From JAMXLO01 sp964427005 (GTDB lineage Bacteria; Pseudomonadota; Alphaproteobacteria; Acetobacterales; Acetobacteraceae), in contig CAYRTL010000006.1 of assembly GCA_964427005.1 (NCBI GenBank), forward strand, positions 30,023 to 94,022: DNA of 64,000 nt, read 5' to 3'. Below the pieces are notes generated by a model, which saw nothing but the letters and a program-made list of their open reading frames with translations, had not been told where the DNA came from and ran no database searches. Position 1 is the first letter of the stretch. Each line of letters starts with the position of its first letter. Below, piece by piece: positions 7,893 to 16,368 of the stretch. The position numbers and the translations under genes were made by a program.

Positions 7893-8714
7893 TCACAAGC
7901 CCTCGGCGCATCGTGCGACACGCTCGACTGCTGTTAGGTAGTCGTCGATCTCCCGCTCCTCCGGAGCAATCAGCACATGCTGGACGCCGGCGGCCTTGTA
8001 GGCCTCTAGACGTGCACGCACGGCGTCCGTGTCGCGCTCATATGGCGCGCGCAACGACACGGTGAAGTCCGCGCCGGGGCGGCTCGCCCGCAGGCGCTGC
8101 ACCACCCCGGGTGCCTGCTCCGGCGTCACGCGGCTGCCATGCCAGCCGTCGAGCCGCAGCGCGCGTGCAATGGCTGCATCCGACGAACCGCCGATCCAGA
8201 TCGGGATCGGAGCACAGGGCTTAGGCTGCATGCGCATGGTCTCGATCTTCGCGGGAATCCAGCGCGCGGGGAACGTGACCGGGTCGTCGTTCCACACCGC
8301 CTTCATCATGGCGATGCCTTCGTCCATACGCCGACCACGCTCGCGGAACGGCACGCCAAGAGCGTTGAACTCGGCTTCCATCCAACCCACGCCGGCGCCG
8401 AGAATCAATCGCCCGTTCGACAGGTTTTGCAGCGTGGCCAGCTCCTTGGCGAGCGGCAGCGGGTGTCGCATCGGCAGCACCAGCACGCTGGTGCCGAGTT
8501 TGACACGCTGCGTGTAGGCGGCGGCCCAGGTCAGCGTCAGCACCGGATCCCAGAAATTCGGCGACGGCGGGTAGTTGGCGTCCTTCGGGATGATGATGTG
8601 CTCGCTGACCCAGACGTCCGCGAAGCCGAGTTCCTCGGCTTGCACGGCGGCGCGGCGGATTGAGTCGGGGCCGGCCTTACGGCCGATATGGGGCAGATGG
8701 ATGCCGATTTCCAT
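7893..8714 (-). CDS. LLM-class flavin/F420-dependent oxidoreductase
   Basis: A 273-residue luciferase-like oxidoreductase. Blocks seen are MEIGIHLPHIGR at the N-terminus, FADVWVSEHI, LGTSVLVLPMRHPL, NGRLILGAGVGW and IPIWIGGSSDAAI, which form the flavin-binding barrel of this superfamily. GGGAGGAGAG lies 7 bases before the ATG. It starts 48 bases after the last sugar-permease gene and ends just before the repeat at 7805-7885. The short length matches the TIGR03619-like branch. Substrate unknown. Confidence 0.87.
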   Translation of the reverse strand: MEIGIHLPHIGRKAGPDSIRRAAVQAEELGFADVWVSEHIIIPKDANYPPSPNFWDPVLTLTWAAAYTQRVKLGTSVLVLPMRHPLPLAKELATLQNLSNGRLILGAGVGWMEAEFNALGVPFRERGRRMDEGIAMMKAVWNDDPVTFPARWIPAKIETMRMQPKPCAPIPIWIGGSSDAAIARALRLDGWHGSRVTPEQAPGVVQRLRASRPGADFTVSLRAPYERDTDAVRARLEAYKAAGVQHVLIAPEEREIDDYLTAVERVARCAEGL

Positions 8715-8762
8715 GACCGAACTCTCCTCCCGAGATCTGGGAGATAGTCCATACCAACCGTC

Positions 8763-9647
8763 TCAGCCCTTCAAGGCCCCCGCCGATAACCCCTGCACAA
8801 CGAACCTGCGCAGCAGCAGCACCAGGATCACAGTCGGTGCCAGCGCAATCAGACAGATCGCCATCGTCAGGTTGAAGAAAGCGAACACGTCACCAACAAG
8901 GCTGGCGATCATCACCGGCAAGGTCATGAACTCCGCGCGATTGTTGAGGATGAGCGGAATCAGCAAATCGTTCCACGCGATGACGAAGACGATGGCGCCA
9001 TAGGAAGCCAGCGCCGGTGTGGACAACGGCAGCGTGATGCGCAGGAACGCGGTGAAACGCGAACAACCGTCGATGCGGGCGGCATCATCGAGTTCCTGCG
9101 GGATGGTGGCGAAATACGGCACCATGATCAGAATCCCGTACGGCAGCAGGAAGCCCGTCTCGGCAATGATCACCCCCCAGATCGCGTTGAGCATGCCAAG
9201 CTGCCGGAACGTTACGTACAACGGAATCATCAGCACGATGATCGGCACGAACCGCGCGAACACGTTCACGCCCATGAGCCACATCGCCCAACGCAGCCTG
9301 AGCCGAACCACCGTGTAGGCGGTCAGCGAGGCAAAAATCAGCGTCAGCAGCGTGACGCTGACCGCAATCACCGTGCTGTTGATCAGGGCGTAGTGGAATT
9401 TTTTGATGTTGTCGGGAAGATAGGTCGCCTGCTCGAATACCTTGCCGCGTTGTGCCCCGCCCGAGAGGATCACGCGGAAATTATCGAGCGTCCATTCGGG
9501 TGCCCACAGGCCGTGGGTGTCGGCGTGCAGACTCTTCTCGGATTGCATCGCACCGAACACCACCGCGATCAATGGCAGCAGAAGGAAGGCGATCACCAGC
9601 AGGTTGGCGATATGCAGTGCGGCGCGAGTTGTCGTCCTGGGCCGCAT
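8763..9647 (-). CDS. Carbohydrate ABC transporter permease, MalG type
   Basis: A 294-residue inner-membrane protein with six predicted membrane helices. The family coupling motif is DDAARIDGCSRFTAFLRITLPLS read in two parts (EAA-like loop), and the protein ends in the C-terminal tail QGLSAGALKG characteristic of MalG-type permeases. The start overlaps the stop of the MalF-type gene (TAATG). It would form a heterodimeric channel with that protein for uptake of a sugar or polyol. Confidence 0.92.
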   Translation of the reverse strand: MRPRTTTRAALHIANLLVIAFLLLPLIAVVFGAMQSEKSLHADTHGLWAPEWTLDNFRVILSGGAQRGKVFEQATYLPDNIKKFHYALINSTVIAVSVTLLTLIFASLTAYTVVRLRLRWAMWLMGVNVFARFVPIIVLMIPLYVTFRQLGMLNAIWGVIIAETGFLLPYGILIMVPYFATIPQELDDAARIDGCSRFTAFLRITLPLSTPALASYGAIVFVIAWNDLLIPLILNNRAEFMTLPVMIASLVGDVFAFFNLTMAICLIALAPTVILVLLLRRFVVQGLSAGALKG

Positions 9648-10579
9648 TATCGGATTCGCCGGTAGATCAGGCCGACATAGGCGATGGCGAACAGGCCGAT
9701 GATGATGGCCAGCACATAGGCTGAGGCAGCACTCACGCCGATATCAAACGGCGGCGAGAAGCCCTTCTTGTAACTGTACCAAGACGCGACCCAGGTTGCA
9801 TCCCCAGGTCCTCCCTGTGTGATCGCCAACACCTCGTCAAAAACGGCGAATGCGAACGAAGTACGCAATACCAGGATGACCACGATGATCGGCCGCAACA
9901 GAGGAAGCGTGATGTGCCAGAAGCGCTGGAGCGCTCCGGCACCGTCCACCGACGCAGCCTCATACAGTTCGGGATTGATGCCCTGCAACGCCGCGTGTAT
10001 CAGCAGGATGGCGAACGGCAACGTGCGCCAGATATAAGGGATGGACACCGCAAACAGCGCGGTCGCCGGGTCACCCGCCCAGTTCACAGCCGTACCAGAC
10101 AGCCCGGTGGTGAACAGGATCCGATTGAGGAAGCCATATTCGAAGCTGTAGATGAACGACCATATCAGCCCGCTGGCAATAGGCGGAACCGCATATGGCA
10201 CCAGGATCAGGAACTTCGTGATCCGTCCCGTCCAGACATGCTTCTGGTCGATCAGCAAAGCGATGGCAATTGCCAGCACAATCTCAAGGCTGACCGAGAA
10301 CACGGTGAAGATCAGCGTGTTCTTGAGGGCAAGCAGGAACAGCGAATCGTTGAAGATGCGCTCGTAGTTGGCCAGCCCGACGAAGGGAAAGACGCCACGA
10401 CGCAGCTCCGCCAGCGAGACCTTATGAAATGACAAATACGCCGCGTAGTAGATCGGGTAGGCAAGCACCAGCGCGAGGGTGACCAGCGTGGGAATGTTCA
10501 TCACCACGCCAAGTGCTTTCGGCGGCAGCTCCCGGCGGAACTGGAACGGTCTCGCTGCGGCCAAGGCCCGCGCCGTCAA
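9647..10579 (-). CDS. Carbohydrate ABC transporter permease, MalF type
   Basis: A 310-residue membrane protein, partner of the MalG-type permease. It has an N-terminal helix followed by a periplasmic stretch, then the permease core with the coupling loop YEAASVDGAGALQRFWHITLP. The gene overlaps the binding-protein stop by four bases (ATGA) and its own stop overlaps the next ATG, so all three genes are translationally coupled. Confidence 0.92.
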   Translation of the reverse strand: MTARALAAARPFQFRRELPPKALGVVMNIPTLVTLALVLAYPIYYAAYLSFHKVSLAELRRGVFPFVGLANYERIFNDSLFLLALKNTLIFTVFSVSLEIVLAIAIALLIDQKHVWTGRITKFLILVPYAVPPIASGLIWSFIYSFEYGFLNRILFTTGLSGTAVNWAGDPATALFAVSIPYIWRTLPFAILLIHAALQGINPELYEAASVDGAGALQRFWHITLPLLRPIIVVILVLRTSFAFAVFDEVLAITQGGPGDATWVASWYSYKKGFSPPFDIGVSAASAYVLAIIIGLFAIAYVGLIYRRIR

Positions 10580-11919
10580 CCCTTTTGCACCTCCTTGATC
10601 GCGGCGATCAGGGTATCGCAGCAGGCATCTGCCGTCGTTTGGCCAGTCAAAGCCTTGGAGACTTCAATGTTGATCCGGTCGGACCAAGGGAAGTGCCAAG
10701 GCTTGTAGATGGACGGCACAACCTCGGCGACATAGGTCGCCTTGTCCCAGATCTGCAGGATCTGCACCGGGTCGCCCCATGGCTTCCATCCTTCGGTGAC
10801 CGCGGTGCCCCTCATGACCGAGTTGTAGCCGGACCCAAGCATCGCATCGCGGGCCAGATTGATTGCCTGGGTGTACTGGCCGTCCTTGGTCTTGCCGCCG
10901 AGATATTGCAGCAGCTTCCAAGCCCATTCCTTGTCACGATTGGCGGTGCAGAGGAAGTAGACATGCGTGTCGCCTATGGTGCGTCCGTCGCCCGGGGAGC
11001 CATGCACCTTGATCTTGCCGGCATTGGGTGACTGCGCCGGATCGTTGGCGACGTTCAGGCCGTAATGGTGGTTCGGCCCGCGATAGACGTTCTTTCCAGC
11101 CCCGAACGCCTTGGCAGAAGCGGTGAACTGCGCCTTCAGCGATTCGGGATCTGCAAGTTCTTCCTTGAAGGTCTGGATCCACCATTTCAGCGTCTCACGC
11201 GCGACGGAGCCGGGACCCAGTTGGTGATTGCCTTGTTTGTCGAAGAACACGCCGCCGCGGTTCCAGGTCATCTGGTACCAGGTGCCCGGCAACTGCTCGA
11301 GGCCTACGCCAGCCACCCAGAAGATCGGATATTCCGCGATCTTGTCCTTTTTCGCCTTGCGCAGTTGCTCCAATAGTTCGTCATAGGTCTTGAAGGGCTC
11401 GAACTTCGCCTTCTCCATCAGGTCGGTGAAGTAGTTCCACACCCAGACCGTCGAGAAGTACGGCAGGCCCATCAGCTTGCCGTCATACACCGCAACCTGT
11501 TTGGCGCTGTCCGTCAGATCGGCGAGGTAATCCTTGGCGCCCGGCAAATCGTCGAGCGGTTCGACCAGACCCTGGCTGATGAAATTGGGGAAGGAGAAGG
11601 GCGAGGACTGCGAGACATCGATCGTCTCGCTACCCGCGTACATGGTCATCAGCTTGGCGGGATGATCGTTGAATGAGGAGATGGTCGATTCGACGGGAAC
11701 TCCCCAGTCAGCTTTGAACCTGGCCGAAATCTTCGTGTAGATGTCGCCATAGGTCCAGACGACGAAGTTGACCTTATCGACCTTGCTCTTAGGCGGTGCC
11801 GCCCACGGGCCTGCATCCTGTGCAAAGCTTTGGCCTGCGCCGAGCAATGATGCGCCAGCCGTGGTCATTAGGAAGTCGCGCCGACCTAGCCGGCGCAAGG
11901 CGCCCAGGTCCCGATCCAT
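10576..11919 (-). CDS. Sugar ABC transporter substrate-binding protein (Tat-type signal)
   Basis: A 447-residue family-1 extracellular solute-binding protein. The N-terminus has a twin-arginine-like signal, RRDFLMTTAGASLLGAG, ending near AQDAG. The mature part has the YWLQTF/VWNYFTDLMEKA and YLGGKTKDGQ type blocks of maltose/glycerol-phosphate-binding relatives. It is the first gene of the sugar importer operon. No MalK-type ATPase is encoded in the cluster, so an ATPase must come from elsewhere. The sugar bound is unknown. Confidence 0.88.
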   Translation of the reverse strand: MDRDLGALRRLGRRDFLMTTAGASLLGAGQSFAQDAGPWAAPPKSKVDKVNFVVWTYGDIYTKISARFKADWGVPVESTISSFNDHPAKLMTMYAGSETIDVSQSSPFSFPNFISQGLVEPLDDLPGAKDYLADLTDSAKQVAVYDGKLMGLPYFSTVWVWNYFTDLMEKAKFEPFKTYDELLEQLRKAKKDKIAEYPIFWVAGVGLEQLPGTWYQMTWNRGGVFFDKQGNHQLGPGSVARETLKWWIQTFKEELADPESLKAQFTASAKAFGAGKNVYRGPNHHYGLNVANDPAQSPNAGKIKVHGSPGDGRTIGDTHVYFLCTANRDKEWAWKLLQYLGGKTKDGQYTQAINLARDAMLGSGYNSVMRGTAVTEGWKPWGDPVQILQIWDKATYVAEVVPSIYKPWHFPWSDRINIEVSKALTGQTTADACCDTLIAAIKEVQKG

Positions 11920-12067
11920 GCCGAAGCCCCCTTATTTTCCTTTGTTACGAGGCTCCTACGCCCAACCTCCCCGTGTCAACCAGAGCATGGGCCACGGAGC
12001 TTGCGCCGACCCACCGGGCTGCGCCACCTTCGCGATCAGTCTGCCTCCTAGCGAGGTGACCGATTCG

Positions 12068-13156
12068 ATGGACTCTGCAAGCATGACCAGTGCCCGCGAG
12101 GCGAAACCGCGCGCGAAGTCTGCCCGGCGCCCCAGGCGCCGAGACGAGAGCGTTGCCTTGCTGGATCCACTGGCACCGCCCGATGTATTCGCGCCGCTGA
12201 CAACGGAGCGGCTGATCTTGCGCCCCTTGGTCGCCGATGATGCCGAGGCGCTACACCGGCTGGTCAACGATTGGGAAGTGACGCGCAATCTGGCCGTTGT
12301 GCCATTCCCCTATCCTCGGGAACTGGCGGACGAATGGATCGAATCGACCCGACGCTCATTGGCTGAGGGAAGTGCGTATCAGCTTGCCATCACCGGGCGG
12401 GATGGCGAGCAGGAGATGCTGGTTGGGGTGGTCGGGCTTCGCATCGACGTCGCGAGCCGGACTGGCCGTCTCGGCTACTGGGTGGGGCGGCGCTTTTGGG
12501 GCCATGGTGTCGCCACCGAGGCGGCCGGCCGCCTCGCACGCTGGGCGCTCGCCAATCTCGATATCGACCGGCTGGAGGCCAAGGTCATCACCGACAATCC
12601 CGCATCCGCTGCGGTGCTCCAGCGTATTGGTTTCCGTCAGACCGGGCACGGCACCGATGAATTCCTTGCGCGAGGTGGCGAGCATCCCGTCTGCCATTTC
12701 GAGGCAACGCGCGATGACATATTTGGTCATGTCGAGCCTGCACCGGAGGAAGGTAGCAAGCCGCTGCTGCTGGTTGCCGCCTGCGCGCTGATCGATGCGG
12801 ATGGCCGAGTGCTTCTGGCGCGCCGGCCGGAGGGAAAGAAAATGGCCGGCCTATGGGAATTTCCCGGCGGCAAGTTGCACCCTGGTGAGACGCCGGAGTT
12901 CGCGCTGATCCGCGAACTGAAAGAGGAACTTGGGATCGACGTCTCCGTCGCCTGTCTCGCACCGTTCGCTTTTGCATCGCACGAATATGAGCGATTCCAT
13001 CTGCTGATGCCGTTGTATCTCTGTCGCCGATGGAAGGGCACCCCGATGGCGAAGGAGAACCAGGCGCTTGCCTGGGTGCGTCCGCAGAAGCTTGCCGATT
13101 ATCCTATGCCGCCGGCCGACAAGCCGCTGATACCGCTATTGCGCGACTTCCTTTGA
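12068..13156 (+). CDS. Bifunctional GNAT acetyltransferase / NUDIX (MutT-like) pyrophosphohydrolase
   Basis: A 362-residue fusion. After a basic linker (residues 10-25), residues about 45-212 form a RimJ/RimL-type GNAT acetyltransferase (TERLILRPL, GYWVGRRFWGHGVATEA for acetyl-CoA binding, NPASAAVLQRIGF). Residues about 232-360 are a NUDIX hydrolase with an exact Nudix box at 268-290 (GKLHPGE, then RELKEELGI), as in 8-oxo-dGTP sanitising MutT. The ATG at 12068 is chosen for its upstream GAGGTG; another ATG lies 15 bases later. It is divergent from the sugar-binding protein gene and is followed after 10 bases by the molybdopterin-binding gene. Confidence 0.9.
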   Translation: MDSASMTSAREAKPRAKSARRPRRRDESVALLDPLAPPDVFAPLTTERLILRPLVADDAEALHRLVNDWEVTRNLAVVPFPYPRELADEWIESTRRSLAEGSAYQLAITGRDGEQEMLVGVVGLRIDVASRTGRLGYWVGRRFWGHGVATEAAGRLARWALANLDIDRLEAKVITDNPASAAVLQRIGFRQTGHGTDEFLARGGEHPVCHFEATRDDIFGHVEPAPEEGSKPLLLVAACALIDADGRVLLARRPEGKKMAGLWEFPGGKLHPGETPEFALIRELKEELGIDVSVACLAPFAFASHEYERFHLLMPLYLCRRWKGTPMAKENQALAWVRPQKLADYPMPPADKPLIPLLRDFL

Positions 13157-13166
13157 GGACTTGATT

Positions 13167-14086
13167 ATGCCTGAAAAGAACCCCACCGCCTGCCTGCTGG
13201 TGATCGGCAATGAGGTGCTGTCGGGCCGTACGCAGGACGCCAACATCCGATTCCTCGCGACGGGCCTTGGTGCAATCGGCATTCCGCTGCGCGAAGTGCG
13301 GGTGATTCCCGATGTCCCTGAAACGATCATCAATACGGTGAACGAGGTGCGGGCCAAATTCGACTATGTGTTCACGACCGGTGGCATTGGTCCAACGCAT
13401 GACGACATTACCAGCGAATGTATCGCGGCAGCGTTTGGTGTGCCGTGGGAACCGCACCCGGAAGCCTGGGCGCGCATGGAGCGAAGCTACAAGCCTGGTG
13501 AGTTCAACGCTGCTCGCCAGCGCATGGCGACAATGCCGCGAGGGGCGACGCTGATCGACAACGCCATGTCGGTGGCTCCGGGGTTCCAGATCGGCAACGT
13601 GTACGTAATGGCAGGCGTTCCGCGCGTCATGCAGTCGATGTTCGAATGGCTGGCGCCGCGGCTGAAAGGCGGGGCGCCGATCGTGTCACGCTCGGTGCAT
13701 GTAACCGGGTTGGCGGAAGGCATCATTGCAGCACCATTGGGCGAGGTGCAGGCGAAGTATCCGGATCTCGATATCGGCAGCTACCCGTTCTATCGGCCGG
13801 CTGCCAATGGCGTTGCCATCGTCGCGAAGGGCACCGATGCGGCAGCAGCGGAGGCGGCAATCGAGGAGGTGACTGCGATCATCACCGGCTTCGGCAAGGT
13901 GCCNNNNNNNNNNNNNNNNNNNNNNNNNNNNNNNNNNNNNNNNNNNNNNNNNNNNNNNNNNNNNNNNNNNNNNNNNNNNNNNNNNNNNNNNNNNNNNNNN
14001 NNNCGGAGGCGGCAATCGAGGAGGTGACTGCGATCATCACCGGCTTCGGCAAGGTGCCGATACCGGGCGAACCGGAAGCCGCCTAG
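13167..14086 (+). CDS. Molybdopterin-binding domain protein, CinA/MoaB-like (split by an artefactual gap)
   Basis: A MoCF/CinA N-terminal-type domain: ACLLVIGNEVLSGRTQDAN at the N-terminus and TTGGIGPTHDDIT, the nucleotide/molybdopterin-binding loop. The ATG at 13167 follows GAGGA by seven bases; a TTG six bases earlier is less likely. The 55 bases before the gap are repeated exactly after it. Removing the gap and one copy gives an uninterrupted 254-residue protein ending PIPGEPEAA. It lacks the C-terminal deamidase domain of full CinA, like the stand-alone alphaproteobacterial homologues. Function is uncertain; it may bind a pterin or nucleotide. Confidence 0.88.
13904..14003. other. Assembly gap of 100 N (false gap: flanks overlap by 55 bases)
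   Basis: Bases 13849-13903 and 14004-14058 are identical, so the two contigs overlap and no sequence is missing. Joining them restores the reading frame of the gene at 13167. Confidence 0.97.
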
Positions 14087-14099
14087 TTCGATCTCCTGA

Positions 14100-15065
14100 T
14101 CATGTCGGTATGAAGCGAGCTAGCCGTACTGCGGTGTGTCCGCGGCTGGGGCGAAGGCTTGGCATGATCAGTAGGCAGTCGTCATAGGGCGTGCGGATCT
14201 CCGTTTCGCCATCCAAGGCGATCAGTGTATTCCGTCTAGGAATGATGTCGCCGCCGCGATAGGGCTGCACGAAGGCGAAATTGCTGCTGGCCGCCGTGAC
14301 CGCCGCGGTGACTTCCGCGAAACGTTGACCGTGAGCCACGGGTCCCGGCAGCGCCGGATGCTGGTCAACCATGTTCAGATAGCGCAGCAGTCCTGCTACG
14401 CTGGCGAACATCGTGCCCACTGTTGCTTGTTCCCAGTGTTGTCCTGCTTCCACCAGATTGCCGGCACAAGTGGTCGCCGCGTCGGCGAAGCGTGGATAAT
14501 CAATGATGCGACGACCGCTTACGTGCCCCTGATCGGCGACAACAAGGCCGGGGATACCAACGCCAAACGCCAGGCTTTTTCCCTTTGGTGATGTGCCACA
14601 CAGAATTAGCGGATCCGAAGGCCACAACATCGAATGCAGGTCGAGCAGCACATCCACCGTGTCGATCAGCTGCCTTATTTCGCGCGCCCGGTCGAGCTCC
14701 ACGGAATGCCGTGCGCTGTCCAGAACCACTGGCTCCCAGAGACGATTGATATCCTCGTCAATGAAGCGTGACACCGTTGGATGGCGCGGGTCGAACCGCT
14801 CGTACGCCGCCAGATTGACGAAGCCGAAGGTCAGCTTGCCGCGCGTTGGGGTAAGCCCGGCCCTCAACAGCCTATCCAGCACGATGGCACCGGCGATCTC
14901 GTTGCCATGCACGATGGCAAGCAGTGTGACATGTGGACCAGGCTTGCCCGAAGACCGTGTGGTGAATCCGCGGATGCCGGTGTTTCCCGCCACCCACGGT
15001 CCGATATCGGGTGCGGCGATATGCACCTCGAATGATGGCACCGCGGGTTGGGCGATCGGAGACAT
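14100..15065 (-). CDS. Succinylglutamate desuccinylase/aspartoacylase-family zinc amidohydrolase
   Basis: A 321-residue protein with the zinc site of the AstE/AspA (M14-like) family: H53 and E56 in VHGNE, and H144 in LDLHSM. The conserved arginine region is DEDINRLWE. Such enzymes remove acyl groups from N-acyl amino acids or similar amides in the cytoplasm. It ends convergently with the gene at 13167 and lies 12 bases downstream of argE on the same strand, so the two deacylases are probably co-transcribed. The exact acyl substrate is unknown. Confidence 0.83.
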   Translation of the reverse strand: MSPIAQPAVPSFEVHIAAPDIGPWVAGNTGIRGFTTRSSGKPGPHVTLLAIVHGNEIAGAIVLDRLLRAGLTPTRGKLTFGFVNLAAYERFDPRHPTVSRFIDEDINRLWEPVVLDSARHSVELDRAREIRQLIDTVDVLLDLHSMLWPSDPLILCGTSPKGKSLAFGVGIPGLVVADQGHVSGRRIIDYPRFADAATTCAGNLVEAGQHWEQATVGTMFASVAGLLRYLNMVDQHPALPGPVAHGQRFAEVTAAVTAASSNFAFVQPYRGGDIIPRRNTLIALDGETEIRTPYDDCLLIMPSLRPSRGHTAVRLARFIPT

Positions 15066-15077
15066 GCTGCGATACGT

Positions 15078-16256
15078 TCAGGTCAGCAGGCGGTCCGCCA
15101 GACGGCGAATGAATGCGTCACAGGCATCGAGTTGATCCTGAGCAATCCATTCGTCGGGCTGGTGCGCCTGCGCGATATGCCCTGGTCCGCAGATAATCGT
15201 CGCGATCCCTGTGCCTTGATAATACCCACCTTCGGTGCCGTAGCTTACCTTGCCCGTGCTGTTCGAGCCCGTGATCTGCTTGACGACATTCGTCAGTTCA
15301 TGATCGGGACTGAGCGAAAGGCCCGGCATGCGGGTAAGCACCTCGTATTCGAAGCCGGTCTTCCGGTCTACGGCATGCATTGCCGGCTCGATATTCGTAG
15401 CAACATATTGCTGCAAACGTACTACGTGCTGGTCCCGATCGTCGCCAGGGATGGTGCGCCATTCCATGATGAACTCGCACCGTTCGGGGATGATGTTCAG
15501 AATGGTGCCGCCCTGGATCGTGCCGATATGAACAGTCGTGTGTGGTGGATCGAACCCGTCCTCGAACGGGCCTTCTTTCGCAAGCCTGCGCGCCTCATTC
15601 GCGACATAGGCGACCGCCTCGCCGGCAGCCTGGATTGCGTTCACCCCTTTGGCCGGTTCGCTGGAGTGTCCCGTCAGACCCCGCACGCGCACATGCAGAT
15701 TGAGCTTTCCCTTGTGCGCCAGGATCGGCTGCATCCCTGATGGTTCGCCCACTACACACAAGGCCGGCTTCAGTCCGGACTCGTCCAGATCCTGTATCAG
15801 CCGCTGCGCGCCTTGACAGCCAACTTCCTCATCATAACTGATGAACAGGTGCAATGGACGGGACAGATTGCGCGCCTTGAAGTCGGGCACGGCGGCAAGG
15901 CAGGCCGCTACGAAGCCCTTCATATCGGCGGCGCCGCGCGCATAGAACCGGCCGTTCGCTTGGCGCAAGCTGAATGGGTCCGCAGTCCAGGCCTGACCAT
16001 CGACCGGAACGGTGTCAACATGACCCGACAGTGCGACGCCGCCCGCTGCCTGCGGACCAATGATGGCGTGGATGTTCGCCTTCTGCCCGGTCGCATCAGT
16101 GCTGATCCGATACGGAACGCCATGGCTGTCCAAATAGTGGCGAACGAACCCGATCAGCGGCAGGTTTGAATTGCGGCTGGTCGTATCGAACGAGACCAGC
16201 CGAGCCAGTAGTTCCGCTGTGGTCAGGCCTGCTGGATTTGCGCTAGGTCCATCCAT
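15078..16256 (-). CDS. argE: Acetylornithine deacetylase (ArgE), M20 family
   Basis: A 392-residue M20 metallopeptidase-fold deacylase. The metal and catalytic residues are present in order: SGHVDTVP, GAADMKGF, YDEEVGCQG with the catalytic glutamate, VGEPSG, and the C-terminal GPGHIAQAHQPDEW histidine. The RGLTGHSS dimerisation-domain histidine is also present. ArgE converts N-acetylornithine to ornithine in arginine synthesis. In this setting, beside another deacylase and a peptide ABC system, it may instead act on other N-acyl amino acids. It is divergent from the permease gene at 16369. Confidence 0.88.
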   Translation of the reverse strand: MDGPSANPAGLTTAELLARLVSFDTTSRNSNLPLIGFVRHYLDSHGVPYRISTDATGQKANIHAIIGPQAAGGVALSGHVDTVPVDGQAWTADPFSLRQANGRFYARGAADMKGFVAACLAAVPDFKARNLSRPLHLFISYDEEVGCQGAQRLIQDLDESGLKPALCVVGEPSGMQPILAHKGKLNLHVRVRGLTGHSSEPAKGVNAIQAAGEAVAYVANEARRLAKEGPFEDGFDPPHTTVHIGTIQGGTILNIIPERCEFIMEWRTIPGDDRDQHVVRLQQYVATNIEPAMHAVDRKTGFEYEVLTRMPGLSLSPDHELTNVVKQITGSNSTGKVSYGTEGGYYQGTGIATIICGPGHIAQAHQPDEWIAQDQLDACDAFIRRLADRLLT

Positions 16257-16340
16257 GCCGGCAGTCTATACGGCCCGACCGCAGCGGCAAACCGCGCCGT
16301 GCTGCGGCCCCGCCACTGGTTTGTGCCGGGGGCGCCCGCT

Positions 16341-16346
16341 ATAAGC
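16341..16346 (+). promoter_or_regulatory. Possible -10 element of the peptide ABC operon
   Basis: TATAAG lies 22 bases before the ATG at 16369, in the 112-base gap between argE and the permease operon. The upstream region is GC-rich and has no convincing -35 box. Confidence 0.25.
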
Positions 16347-16368
16347 CAGCCGGGGCGTGGGAGATCCA

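Noticed and set aside
7790..7921. N-terminal extension of the uronate-dehydrogenase-like gene
   Set aside because: It reads through palindromic repeat family 1; the Rossmann fold begins right after 7789.
13904..14003. Disrupted (pseudogene) molybdopterin-binding gene
   Set aside because: The interruption is an N gap with overlapping ends, not a mutation; merging restores the frame.
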